A stretch of 6,852 nt of DNA from JAAYYM01 sp964638005 (GCA_964638005.1 CAZWXS010000086.1:1-6852); one strand, 5' to 3'; positions 1 through 6,183 are shown, numbered from the stretch's first letter. Made by a program: numbers and translations. The notes: a model not told the origin generated them from the sequence alone.

Positions 1-2
1 TG

Positions 3-8
3 AGATTG
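3..8. repeat. Target-site duplication, left copy (AGATTG/GATTG)
   Basis: AGATTG directly outside the left terminal repeat recurs as AGATTG at 2165-2170 outside the right one. Because the first base can belong either to the duplication or to the element end, the true duplication is 5 or 6 bp. A repeat this short could arise by chance, but it sits exactly at both repeat boundaries. Confidence 0.7.
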
Positions 9-31
9 CTAACTTCCACGATTTTTACGCC
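9..31 (+). repeat. Left terminal inverted repeat of the IS
   Basis: The 23-nt end begins CTAACTTCC and finishes TTTTTACGCC. It matches the reverse complement of 2143-2165 at 18 of 23 positions. It is the expected binding and cleavage site of the transposase. Confidence 0.82.
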
Positions 32-61
32 TGAATAGTTTTTGAATAAAAAAAGTCTAAT

Positions 62-107
62 AAATCCTTTAAATAAGCAGTTTTGCTTGCTTATTTGAAG
101 GATTTTT
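62..107 (+). terminator. Intrinsic terminator hairpin at the left end of the IS
   Basis: Arms 62-79 and 88-105 pair over 18 bp with a single U-G wobble, enclose an 8-nt loop (80-87), and end in a run of five T (103-107). It lies between the left terminal repeat and the transposase start, oriented to stop transcription entering from outside. IS elements are known to carry such structures, which prevent activation of the transposase by neighbouring promoters. The downstream arm contains the -35 box of the element's own promoter. Confidence 0.75.
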
Positions 108-115
108 GTTATACT
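87..115 (+). promoter_or_regulatory. Transposase promoter, extended -10
   Basis: TTGCTT (87-92) and TATACT (110-115) are separated by 17 nt, and a TGT directly before the -10 gives the extended -10 form TGnTATACT. Transcription should start near 122, giving a leader of about 32 nt before the start codon. The -35 matches the consensus at only three of six positions, so the extended -10 probably matters. The -35 box lies in the descending arm of the 62-107 hairpin. Confidence 0.6.
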
Positions 116-122
116 TCTGTTA

Positions 123-130
123 AGGCGTAA
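123..130 (+). repeat. Subterminal AGGCGTAA repeat at the transcription start
   Basis: AGGCGTAA here is the exact inverted copy of TTACGCCT at 25-32 in the left terminal repeat, and nearly matches AGGTGTAA at 2142-2149 in the right one. The motif AGGYGTAA thus occurs at both ends and again at the predicted transcription start. It could be a transposase-binding site that allows autoregulation; that role is inferred. Confidence 0.4.
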
Positions 131-153
131 TTACATCTTAAAAGGAGGCGGCT

Positions 154-1848
154 ATGTATCTTGATTTTTTAGTAAAAATACCTATTTCAAGCGGGAAAAT
201 TACATATCGAAAAAAGGGAGAAACAGACTACGTTTACTACGAATACACAAGAATTTATCAAAAGGGAACGAATATTACAAACCCCAAAAGAGCAACAATC
301 GGCAAGCGCGACACAGAAGATCCAACGATGATGATTCCCAATGAAAACTACTTGAAACATTTTCCTGATGAGGACATCCCAGAGATTAATGAACGTTCAA
401 AGAGAAGCAGCTGTCTTCGTATTGGAGCTTGGTTGGTCATCCGTAAGATTATTGAAGAGTATAGGTTCACAGAGATGCTTGAAAAATATATCAGTAAGAA
501 AAACCTTGGTCTTGTACTCGACCTCGCTGCCTATAGTATCATTTCAGAAGATAATGCAAGCCAGTATTATCCAGACTTTGCATATAATCATCCTCTATTT
601 TCAAATAGTATGAGGATATACAGTGATTCCAAAGTCTCAGACCTGCTTCAGTCTATGACAACAGAAATGAGTGCGGGATTTTTAAATGACTGGAATTCGA
701 CAAGAGATCACAGAGAGAAAATTTATATTTCTTATGATTCGACAAATAAAAATTGTCAGGCCGGAGAGATCGAGATCATCGAGTACGGACATGCCAACGT
801 AGATGTAGGCGCACCGATATTCAACTATGCTATTGCTTACGATACAACGAACAGGGAACCATTATTTTACGAAGAGTATTCGGGAAGTATTAATGACATG
901 TCCCAGCTTGAATTTATGCTGGATAAAGCAGCTGGCTATGGTTATAAAAAGGTTGGTTTCATTTTAGACCGAGGATATTTCAGTCGAAATAATATTAAGA
1001 GTTTGGATGAACACGGATATTCATTTATCATCATGGTGAAAGGTATGAGTTCAATCGTGAACGCTCTAATTCTTGAAAGGAAAGGAACCTTCGAAAATAA
1101 ATGGGCACAACATATCGATGAGTTCGACGTTTACGCAACAACAATAAAAAGAAAGATGTATGAAAGTGATGAGAAGGAACGTTACTTCCATCTCTATCAC
1201 AGTAGCACAAAAGAAGGAAATGAACGGGCACTTTTAGCTAGAAAATTGCACCAGATGACAGTGCATATGAAGAAACACCGGAACGAAGTGATTCAGTTCG
1301 GAGCAGGCTTTGAGCATTATTACAATCTTCATTACAATGAAGAAAATGGCGTATTTCAATTCCCGGAAGACAGAACGGATGTGATTGAACGTGAAAACAA
1401 TCTTAGTGGATATTTCTGTATTATAACTTCTGAAAACATAACAGCAAAAGAAGCCTTACTTTTATATAAGAACAGAGATGCATCAGAGAAACTGTTCCGT
1501 GGTGATAAATCATATCTCGGAAATAAATCGCTCAGAATATATGGGGATTCGGCTGCTGAATCCAAAATATTTATTGAATTTATTGCATTGATAATTCGAA
1601 ATCGAATCTATAACTGTTTGAAGGATGAATGGATGAAGCTAGAGAAACGTCCAAACTATATGACAGTACCAGAAGCAATGAAAGAGCTAGAAAAGATAGA
1701 AATGGTCAGATTAACAGATAACAAGTACCGTCTTGATCATGCAGTAACAGCAACTCAAAAGACAATACTGAAGGCATTTGGAATGGACGCAAGTATAATT
1801 AAATATTATGCGACTGAAATAGGAAAAATTCTGAAGGAGGCAAAATAA
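154..1848 (+). CDS. DDE transposase, IS4 superfamily (IS1634-like)
   Basis: This 564-aa protein is expected to bind the terminal repeats and cut and join DNA by the two-metal DDE mechanism. The visible catalytic core is D195 in YISYDST, D272 in FILDRGYFS and E445. Around E445 the signature Y-x2-R-x3-E-x6-K is exact (Y438, R441, E445, K452), which is diagnostic for the IS4 superfamily. The long stretch between D272 and E445 fits the beta-rich insertion domain typical of this group, and the length fits IS1634-like enzymes. The N-terminal part (1-170) probably contains DNA-binding elements. The start is well supported by AAAGGAGG at 141-148, 5 nt upstream. The frame has no stop or frameshift, so the enzyme is probably active. 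A 78-aa ORF follows after 2 nt, with its ribosome binding site inside the end of this gene. The superfamily call is firm; IS1634-like placement is moderately sure. Confidence 0.92.
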   Translation: MYLDFLVKIPISSGKITYRKKGETDYVYYEYTRIYQKGTNITNPKRATIGKRDTEDPTMMIPNENYLKHFPDEDIPEINERSKRSSCLRIGAWLVIRKIIEEYRFTEMLEKYISKKNLGLVLDLAAYSIISEDNASQYYPDFAYNHPLFSNSMRIYSDSKVSDLLQSMTTEMSAGFLNDWNSTRDHREKIYISYDSTNKNCQAGEIEIIEYGHANVDVGAPIFNYAIAYDTTNREPLFYEEYSGSINDMSQLEFMLDKAAGYGYKKVGFILDRGYFSRNNIKSLDEHGYSFIIMVKGMSSIVNALILERKGTFENKWAQHIDEFDVYATTIKRKMYESDEKERYFHLYHSSTKEGNERALLARKLHQMTVHMKKHRNEVIQFGAGFEHYYNLHYNEENGVFQFPEDRTDVIERENNLSGYFCIITSENITAKEALLLYKNRDASEKLFRGDKSYLGNKSLRIYGDSAAESKIFIEFIALIIRNRIYNCLKDEWMKLEKRPNYMTVPEAMKELEKIEMVRLTDNKYRLDHAVTATQKTILKAFGMDASIIKYYATEIGKILKEAK

Positions 1849-1850
1849 AA

Positions 1851-2087
1851 ATGGCAAGAGGAAGAAAATCTACTACAGAGACATTGGAACAGCAAATAGA
1901 AAAAACGCAGGAAAAAGTAATTCGGACAAAAGCAGTTTACAATGATGCCGTGGCATCCTTACAGAAACTCCTAGATAAGAGAGATGCAAAACGAAAAGAT
2001 GATCTTTGGAATGCGTTCATTAAGAGCAATAAATCGTATGAAGAAATCCTTCAAATGCTGGCTAAAACAACTGTGGAAGAAAACTGA
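1851..2087 (+). CDS. Small basic coiled-coil accessory protein of the IS
   Basis: This 78-aa protein has no assignable function. It begins with a basic MARGRKS segment reminiscent of a minimal AT-hook-like minor-groove contact. A charged, heptad-like helix follows (about residues 9-50, rich in E, K and Q), and then a short helical tail containing SYEEILQML. AAGGAGG at 1834-1840 lies inside the end of the transposase gene, 10 nt before the ATG. The gap to the transposase stop is 2 nt, so the two are translated from one mRNA and may be translationally coupled. It lies inside the terminal repeats and therefore moves with the element. I recall similar small proteins beside such transposases in gut Bacillota, but cannot verify this here. 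A role as DNA-binding or regulatory partner of the transposase is inference. Confidence 0.75.
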   Translation: MARGRKSTTETLEQQIEKTQEKVIRTKAVYNDAVASLQKLLDKRDAKRKDDLWNAFIKSNKSYEEILQMLAKTTVEEN

Positions 2088-2099
2088 AACAAAATTTAG

Positions 2100-2140
2100 A
2101 AAATCCCGTTTTTGTGAAATATACACAAAACGGGATTTTT
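2100..2140 (+). terminator. Intrinsic terminator of the IS operon
   Basis: Arms 2100-2116 and 2124-2139 form a 16-bp stem with one bulged T and a 7-nt loop, ending in TTTTT (2136-2140). It starts 12 nt after the stop codon of the accessory ORF and ends just inside the right terminal repeat. Because the stem begins with an A run, it should also slow transcription from the opposite strand, where ohyA reads toward the element. Confidence 0.85.
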
Positions 2141-2142
2141 AA

Positions 2143-2165
2143 GGTGTAAAAAATGCGGAAGTTAA
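2143..2165 (-). repeat. Right terminal inverted repeat of the IS
   Basis: Read on the minus strand, it begins TTAACTTCC and finishes TTTTTTACACC. It pairs with 9-31 at 18 of 23 positions. The first base differs (T against C at the left end), which fits either a tolerated mismatch or a boundary one base further in. Confidence 0.82.
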
Positions 2166-2170
2166 GATTG
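2165..2170. repeat. Target-site duplication, right copy (AGATTG/GATTG)
   Basis: This is the second copy of AGATTG (first at 3-8), directly outside the right terminal repeat. It marks the chromosomal side of the insertion, about 130 bp beyond the 3' end of ohyA. Confidence 0.7.
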
Positions 2171-2184
2171 AAATAGCAGAATAA

Positions 2185-2291
2185 AAAAAGACTTCTTAAA
2201 CAAACGCGAACTGACCCCCATATGTTAGACCTATGATTCTAACATATAGGAGTCAGTTCAAATTGCTCAGTTAACATGATAAAGTCTTTTT
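2185..2291 (-). terminator. ohyA: Putative ohyA terminator, with a palindrome inserted in its loop
   Basis: On the minus strand AAAAAGACTT (2282-2291) starts 6 nt after the ohyA stop codon. Its perfect 10-bp complement AAGTCTTTTT lies at 2185-2194, followed by more T to give seven in a row. That is the form of an intrinsic terminator, but the loop is 87 nt rather than the usual 3-10. The loop contains the 2208-2259 palindrome, which folds on itself and would bring the two arms together. The simplest reading is a normal terminator interrupted by a small element. The stem is AT-rich, so its strength is uncertain. Confidence 0.5.
2208..2259. repeat. 52-bp palindrome with IS3-like ends (MITE-like or IS remnant)
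   Basis: Two 22-nt arms (2208-2229 and 2238-2259) are inverted copies with 20 of 22 matches around an 8-nt loop. Both ends carry GAACTGAC, and inward is a conserved ATATGTTAGA. I recognise the GAACTGACCCCC...GTTAGA pattern as resembling termini of IS3-family (IS150-group) elements, but this is recall and not a search. Read as minus-strand RNA, both mismatches become G-U pairs, so the hairpin is unbroken. There is no coding capacity and no clear flanking target duplication. It may be a MITE, a collapsed IS with its interior lost, or a dispersed hairpin repeat. Confidence 0.65.
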
Positions 2292-2297
2292 ACTTTT

Positions 2298-4094
2298 CTA
2301 TTTATTAATCAATCCACTGTTATGAAGTAATATCTCCACATCTGTTCCTTTGATTGCCTTTAATACATTTTTTAACAGGACTCTTTCTTTTAAAGATAAG
2401 GGCAGTTCCTGCACGGATTTTTTGTCTACTGCATAGTAGCATGCACGTAGTAATTCTCTGACATCATATTGCGACCCCCATACCTCAGGAACCCCACGGT
2501 CGACATTGAGCAGTGTATAGACTGCTTCCATACCTGTTCTGATCGAGTATTCGGTTGTGAAAATAGTATCCCTTGGTGTCTCTGCAAACTGACCAAGAAA
2601 TGCAAAATTCACTGCATGCTCAGGCACGACCAGAGGTCTGTCACTTTCTTTTCTCGGTTGGAAAAATGCATTGATGTATGGCATAAAACATGTTGTTGTG
2701 TTACAGCGATTCTTAGCCCAGTCTCCAATTTTATCAGTAGGTGCTCCAATGTGATATAACCACTCCTGGCACACTTCTTCCCCTGTACAGTCTCGAATTG
2801 CCTTCTTAACAAAATTACCCTGTCGATCTGTATTAAGCGCATAAACCCAGATCAGTACGGAATCTTTGCTTTGTGATTTGAACTGTGGCTGACGATTGAT
2901 CGTCCATGACAGATACCACTGCTCCATACTGTCTTTGACAGTAATAATTCCACCTGTTGTTACTTTCCCTTCACGGGGATCTCTTTTACATATATCGATA
3001 ATTTTCTGGATAATTTCTTCATCTGATGTTTCAACAGTTGCACTCATCCAGTTGGTCGCATCTACATCACCGCAGAACTTTTCAGGATTTCCATATTCCC
3101 CGTGTTTTGCCTGCTTTGCAATGTTTTTCCAAAGATCCCAGGATTCGCCGCTTCCATTGATCACCTGGCTTAAATCTGGAACTGTAGTCTGATCCCCATA
3201 ACAGGAAGTGTCTGTGCAACATCCATTGGTGATAAAAACAAGATCATCTTCAATCAGATCAATGGTCTGCTCCATTCCATTTTGTTTATAGATGATTTGC
3301 TTTGCAACTTTTTTACCGTTATCATCCTCAATAATTACATTTTTAACATCCATGCCATATTCAAAGACCACACCGTGATTTTCAAGATACTTTGTTAAAG
3401 GTAGAATCATACTCTCGTACTGATTATACTTGGTAAAACGAAGGGCTGAAAAATCAGGCAATCCATCGATATGATGACAGAATCTGCAAAGATATCTCTT
3501 CATCTCAAGGGCTGAAGACCATTTTTGAAATGCAAACATAGTCTGCCAGTATAACCAGAAATTTGTCTTCCAAAATGATTCTGGTAATACTTCTGAAATC
3601 TTTTTGTCTTCTAAATCCTGTTCCGGTGTCATGAACAGTTTCGACAACGCAGTTGCAGATTCCTTATCCAATGTAAACTTTTTATCCGTATGTGCATCCT
3701 GGCCACGTTTTTCAGAAGCACGGCATAATGAATAATTTGGATCATGTTTGTTTAACCAGTAGTATTCATCTAACACAGATACCCCTGGCGTTTCAATAGA
3801 TTCCACATCACGAAACAAATCCCACATGCACTCAAAGTGATTGTCCATCTCACGACCACCTCGCATATAAAATCCTTTTCTGAAATCTTTTCTACCATCA
3901 CAACTGCCACCAGCCAGGTCTAGTTTTTCTAATAAATGAATCCTCTCACCCTTTACCTGCCCATCTCTTACAAGATAAAATGCTGCCGACAGACCGGCAA
4001 GCCCGGTTCCAATAACATACGCTGACTTCTTATCCACACCTTCCGGTTTTTCTGGATGTGCAAATGATTCATAAGTTCCTGATGAATAATACAT
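2298..4094 (-). CDS. ohyA: Oleate hydratase (myosin-cross-reactive antigen family), FAD-dependent
   Basis: The enzyme adds water across the cis-9 (sometimes cis-12) double bond of free unsaturated fatty acids, for example oleate to 10-hydroxystearate. It works at the membrane surface and detoxifies antimicrobial fatty acids. The start at 4094 gives 598 aa, close to the family's usual size of about 590. The FAD-binding Rossmann motif GTGLAG is at residues 29-34 and the acidic end of the second strand (HLLEK) at E56. RGGREM is at 78-83, with catalytic E82, and Y201 lies in KRYLCRF. The E82-to-Y201 spacing and numbering equal those known for Staphylococcus aureus OhyA. A C-terminal flavin segment, FLGQFAETPRDTIFTTEYS, is near 499-517. 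No signal peptide or membrane helix is seen. The frame is intact. A TetR-family gene lies upstream across a terminator and may regulate it. The family call is very firm; substrate preference is not shown. Confidence 0.95.
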   Translation of the reverse strand: MYYSSGTYESFAHPEKPEGVDKKSAYVIGTGLAGLSAAFYLVRDGQVKGERIHLLEKLDLAGGSCDGRKDFRKGFYMRGGREMDNHFECMWDLFRDVESIETPGVSVLDEYYWLNKHDPNYSLCRASEKRGQDAHTDKKFTLDKESATALSKLFMTPEQDLEDKKISEVLPESFWKTNFWLYWQTMFAFQKWSSALEMKRYLCRFCHHIDGLPDFSALRFTKYNQYESMILPLTKYLENHGVVFEYGMDVKNVIIEDDNGKKVAKQIIYKQNGMEQTIDLIEDDLVFITNGCCTDTSCYGDQTTVPDLSQVINGSGESWDLWKNIAKQAKHGEYGNPEKFCGDVDATNWMSATVETSDEEIIQKIIDICKRDPREGKVTTGGIITVKDSMEQWYLSWTINRQPQFKSQSKDSVLIWVYALNTDRQGNFVKKAIRDCTGEEVCQEWLYHIGAPTDKIGDWAKNRCNTTTCFMPYINAFFQPRKESDRPLVVPEHAVNFAFLGQFAETPRDTIFTTEYSIRTGMEAVYTLLNVDRGVPEVWGSQYDVRELLRACYYAVDKKSVQELPLSLKERVLLKNVLKAIKGTDVEILLHNSGLINK

Positions 4095-4104
4095 AACTAC
4101 CACA

Positions 4105-4110
4105 CTCCTT
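4105..4110 (-). promoter_or_regulatory. ohyA: Ribosome binding site that fixes the ohyA start
   Basis: AAGGAG on the minus strand sits 10 nt before the ATG at 4092-4094. The upstream in-frame GTG (4101-4103) would leave only 1 nt of spacing and is therefore unlikely. The ATG choice also puts the catalytic residues at 82 and 201, as in the characterised S. aureus enzyme. Confidence 0.8.
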
Positions 4111-4127
4111 AAATTTATTTGATAGTT

Positions 4128-4139
4128 TGAGTATATTCA
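4128..4139 (-). promoter_or_regulatory. Candidate ohyA -10 box overlapping an imperfect palindrome
   Basis: The minus strand reads TGAATATACTCA, which matches its own reverse complement at 10 of 12 positions. It contains TATACT (4130-4135), a good -10 box that would start transcription near 4123 and leave a leader of about 29 nt. No convincing -35 box is found 16-18 nt upstream, so the promoter may be weak or assisted. A palindrome over a -10 box is a usual place for a TetR-type operator. Binding by the neighbouring regulator is inference. Confidence 0.35.
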
Positions 4140-4160
4140 GTTGGCATAAAAATGAAATAA

Positions 4161-4207
4161 ACAAAATAAAGCACTTGTCTCTTTTTACGACAAGTGCTTT
4201 ATTTTGT
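4161..4207 (-). terminator. Strong intrinsic terminator after the TetR gene
   Basis: Arms 4161-4179 and 4189-4207 are perfect 19-bp complements around a 9-nt loop. The upstream arm starts at the very next base after the TetR stop codon. The GC-richer core (AGCACTTGTC) is flanked by A and T tracts on both sides, so it should work in both directions. It separates the regulator transcript from ohyA. Confidence 0.88.
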
Positions 4208-4777
4208 CTAAATTTTCTTATCCATCCTCACATTTGATAATGCATGTTCAAAAGAACCCTGAATGACCAAATTCAATCGGTTAATGATTTCGTTAGGTTC
4301 TTCTTTCATATCTTTATCAATCCAGTCTATGACCAGTCCAACAAAACCATATTTATAAAAACTTACTATAAATCTTTTATCTTCTTCCCTGATGATCGTT
4401 CCCTGTGCTTTTTCTTCTAGGACATTATATAAGAGCTGGTATGTCACTTGATAAAGATAATGATATAGCAGTTCCTTTGGGGTATGGCGATAAATATTAA
4501 TGATAAATGGCTTATCCTTTTTCATAATTTCAAAGATAGCCAGAAAACCTTCCTGCCAGGTATCATATGTTTTGTTTTCTTTCAAAGCCTTCTCAGCATC
4601 TACTTCACAGATCCATTCCGTTAATTCGATCACATCATGAAAATGGTAATAGAATGTCTGCCTGTTGATCTCACACTTCTCGGCAATATCATTGATCGTG
4701 ATTTTGTTGATTGGCTTTTCCAGCAATAGTTCTTTAAATGCGTATGCAATCGCATTCTTCGTTGTCACCTTGCTCAT
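4208..4777 (-). CDS. TetR/AcrR-family transcriptional regulator (DhaS-like)
   Basis: This is a dimeric DNA-binding repressor or activator of about 189 aa. The N-terminal TetR helix-turn-helix spans roughly residues 8-55: KITINDIAEKCEINRQTFYYHF contributes the turn and recognition helix and continues into EWI, the usual layout. The C-terminal part, with SFYKYGFVGLVIDWIDKDMKEEP near 138-160, matches the pattern of the DhaS-like TetR C-terminal domain. The ligand is unknown. The longest open frame starts at 4807, but no ribosome binding site precedes that ATG, whereas GGAG lies 8 nt before the ATG at 4775-4777, so I use the latter. It lies 41 nt after the lipoprotein gene with no terminator between, so they may share a transcript. 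Its position just upstream of ohyA makes ohyA a plausible target, by inference only. Confidence 0.87.
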   Translation of the reverse strand: MSKVTTKNAIAYAFKELLLEKPINKITINDIAEKCEINRQTFYYHFHDVIELTEWICEVDAEKALKENKTYDTWQEGFLAIFEIMKKDKPFIINIYRHTPKELLYHYLYQVTYQLLYNVLEEKAQGTIIREEDKRFIVSFYKYGFVGLVIDWIDKDMKEEPNEIINRLNLVIQGSFEHALSNVRMDKKI

Positions 4778-4785
4778 TTTAATTG

Positions 4786-4789
4786 CTCC
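4786..4789 (-). promoter_or_regulatory. Ribosome binding site that fixes the TetR start
   Basis: GGAG on the minus strand lies 8 nt before the ATG at 4775-4777. The alternative ATG at 4805-4807 is preceded by an AT-only stretch without any Shine-Dalgarno match. It would also add ten residues ahead of the position where family members usually begin. Confidence 0.7.
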
Positions 4790-4818
4790 GTTCCCATCAG
4801 ATTCCATACCATATATAT

Positions 4819-6111
4819 TTAATTTTTAGGATAAATTGAAGGATCAGAATAAAAAGCTGTTACATTCATCTGATACTCATCAGCTGAATAGCCTCCTTCA
4901 ACCTGAAAATGATAGGGAACAGTCTTCTGCACATTTCCAGTTTCATCAGGTATAAATGCACTAAAATCGTACATCTCATCAAACTGGACATTCCCTTCAA
5001 AATAACCACCATTATATATGGTATTGCCTTCCACACGAATATCCGGATAAGATGCCCGGTAATAATCATAAAAATAATTCAGCCTGCTTTCTGCAGTCTC
5101 AAACGTCATATCCTTCTCTTTCTCAGAGGATCCTTTATCCCCACGATAGCTACTTAATAAATCTTCCTGTGTTGGAAATATTGTTCGTGTTTCATGATTT
5201 ATGACATTACCTGTCTCATCATATGTTGTGATTTGGTATTCTGTAATTGAGCTTTCTTTTTCACCACGAGAAGTAAAATTCCAAGTATCCCAGGATTCTG
5301 AATAAAACCAACCATCATCAAAAACAAACACCTTTGGTACTTCAAATTTATAGATGGTATAATATTTGCTGTCTACAGAAAATTTCTGGTCATCGAATGT
5401 AATTTCATTTGAAGTGTTTTCAGATTCCTTAACAGCATATTCTGGATTGGGATAATCATTCAGACTATAATCCGTCATGACTATACTTCTCGCATATTCC
5501 TTATATACAGTAGTTGTTTCATCATATCCAAAGCGAATTTTAGTTGCATACCACTCAAATGTATCAAAATCGAAACTACTGTTTTCAGAAGCTTTGATTC
5601 TTACAATCAGTGTATTCCCCTGGATTTCTTTTGTAATCTCACATTCAGCAGTATCCTTACTGTTTGCAACAAGCTGCGCATTATCAAGCAATTGTTTTAA
5701 ATTCGGGCTAAGATTATTATCATTTTGATTAGAAAAATAATCATAATCCAAAGCAACATTATTTGTAGAATCTTTCTCCAATCCTCCTGCTACAGTCAGT
5801 GTGATCTGAGGATTATATTCATCATTTTGTTGTTCTTTGTCCAGAACAGTTGCGTCAAATAATACACCTTCTGCAAATGTCCATTGAAATTCCATGTAGT
5901 TACCATCAACTAAAAATACCTTTAAATCTGTATCATACATATTTTGTGATTTTTCTGATTCTACTGCAACATTTTTCATGTCTGCCTGTTCATTCTCTAC
6001 TTCTACTGTTTTTTTACTATCCTGATTCTGATCAATTGATGAATTTTTTCCACAACCTGTAATGCTCAGACATAAAATTAATATTGCCAAAATAAAAAAA
6101 GTTCTTTTCAT
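4819..6111 (-). CDS. Secreted lipoprotein of unknown function
   Basis: I do not recognise this 430-aa protein. The N-terminus is a clear lipoprotein signal: MKR, a hydrophobic core at about 5-17, and the lipobox ITGC with C20 as the lipidated residue. The mature protein should be anchored on the outer face of the membrane. A polar, low-complexity linker (about 21-55, rich in N, Q, E and K) follows. Beyond it is an acidic, aromatic-rich region with many alternating beta-like stretches, perhaps two domains (about 60-215 and 235-430). No catalytic motif or repeat is evident. The start is supported by a G-rich site (GAGGGTGGGG) 4 nt upstream, which is short spacing. It lies 72 nt after the L,D-transpeptidase and 41 nt before the TetR gene, all on the same strand, without a visible terminator. 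An envelope role is inferred from export and neighbours. Confidence 0.85.
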   Translation of the reverse strand: MKRTFFILAILILCLSITGCGKNSSIDQNQDSKKTVEVENEQADMKNVAVESEKSQNMYDTDLKVFLVDGNYMEFQWTFAEGVLFDATVLDKEQQNDEYNPQITLTVAGGLEKDSTNNVALDYDYFSNQNDNNLSPNLKQLLDNAQLVANSKDTAECEITKEIQGNTLIVRIKASENSSFDFDTFEWYATKIRFGYDETTTVYKEYARSIVMTDYSLNDYPNPEYAVKESENTSNEITFDDQKFSVDSKYYTIYKFEVPKVFVFDDGWFYSESWDTWNFTSRGEKESSITEYQITTYDETGNVINHETRTIFPTQEDLLSSYRGDKGSSEKEKDMTFETAESRLNYFYDYYRASYPDIRVEGNTIYNGGYFEGNVQFDEMYDFSAFIPDETGNVQKTVPYHFQVEGGYSADEYQMNVTAFYSDPSIYPKN

Positions 6112-6183
6112 ACTTCCCCACCCTCGTACTTCTAACGTTGTTTGTTTGGCTGTTTCATTTTCTGTAGAATTTTCTTTATCAAA
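6112..6183 (-). other. Short intergenic gap without a clear signal
   Basis: These 72 nt between the L,D-transpeptidase stop and the lipoprotein start contain the lipoprotein ribosome binding region next to 6111. I found no stable hairpin and no convincing promoter, only weak -35-like TTGATA without a matching -10. This supports, but does not prove, read-through from the transpeptidase gene into the lipoprotein gene. Confidence 0.4.

Larger units (their letters stand above)
9..2165 (+). mobile_element. Complete IS4-superfamily (IS1634-like) insertion sequence with accessory ORF
   Basis: The boundaries come from imperfect 23-bp terminal inverted repeats at 9-31 and 2143-2165 (18 of 23 positions match, both containing TAACTTCC), flanked by a direct repeat GATTG at 4-8 and 2166-2170. 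The direct repeat can be read as 6 bp (AGATTG, 3-8 and 2165-2170), which would shift the right end by one base. Inside, in order, are a terminator hairpin, a promoter, the transposase gene, a 78-aa ORF and a terminator, so the element of about 2.16 kb looks structurally intact. Duplications of 5-6 bp and a YREK transposase fit the IS1634/IS4 superfamily. The exact family name is inferred from protein motifs, not from a database match. Intact frames and a preserved target duplication suggest a fairly recent insertion. Confidence 0.85.

Noticed and set aside
2208..2259. Palindrome as an ordinary intrinsic terminator
   Set aside because: Neither side has a T tract directly after the arm. The T tract lies further out at the separate 10-bp stem, and the ends look like IS termini.
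2469..3192. Plus-strand and alternate-frame open frames across ohyA
   Set aside because: They lie opposite or out of frame with a well-conserved enzyme, have no ribosome binding sites, and their translations show no recognisable protein features.
4095..4103. Upstream GTG start for ohyA giving a 601-aa protein
   Set aside because: The GTG is only 1 nt from AAGGAG, while the ATG at 4092-4094 has 10-nt spacing and reproduces the known catalytic numbering (E82, Y201).
4778..4807. Upstream ATG start for the TetR gene giving 199 aa
   Set aside because: No ribosome binding site precedes it. The internal ATG has GGAG at 8 nt and fits the family's usual N-terminus.
5477..6062. Plus-strand hydrophobic open frames opposite the lipoprotein gene, resembling small membrane proteins
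   Set aside because: Their hydrophobicity is the expected by-product of the antisense of a polar, acidic coding sequence. There is no ribosome binding site or promoter.
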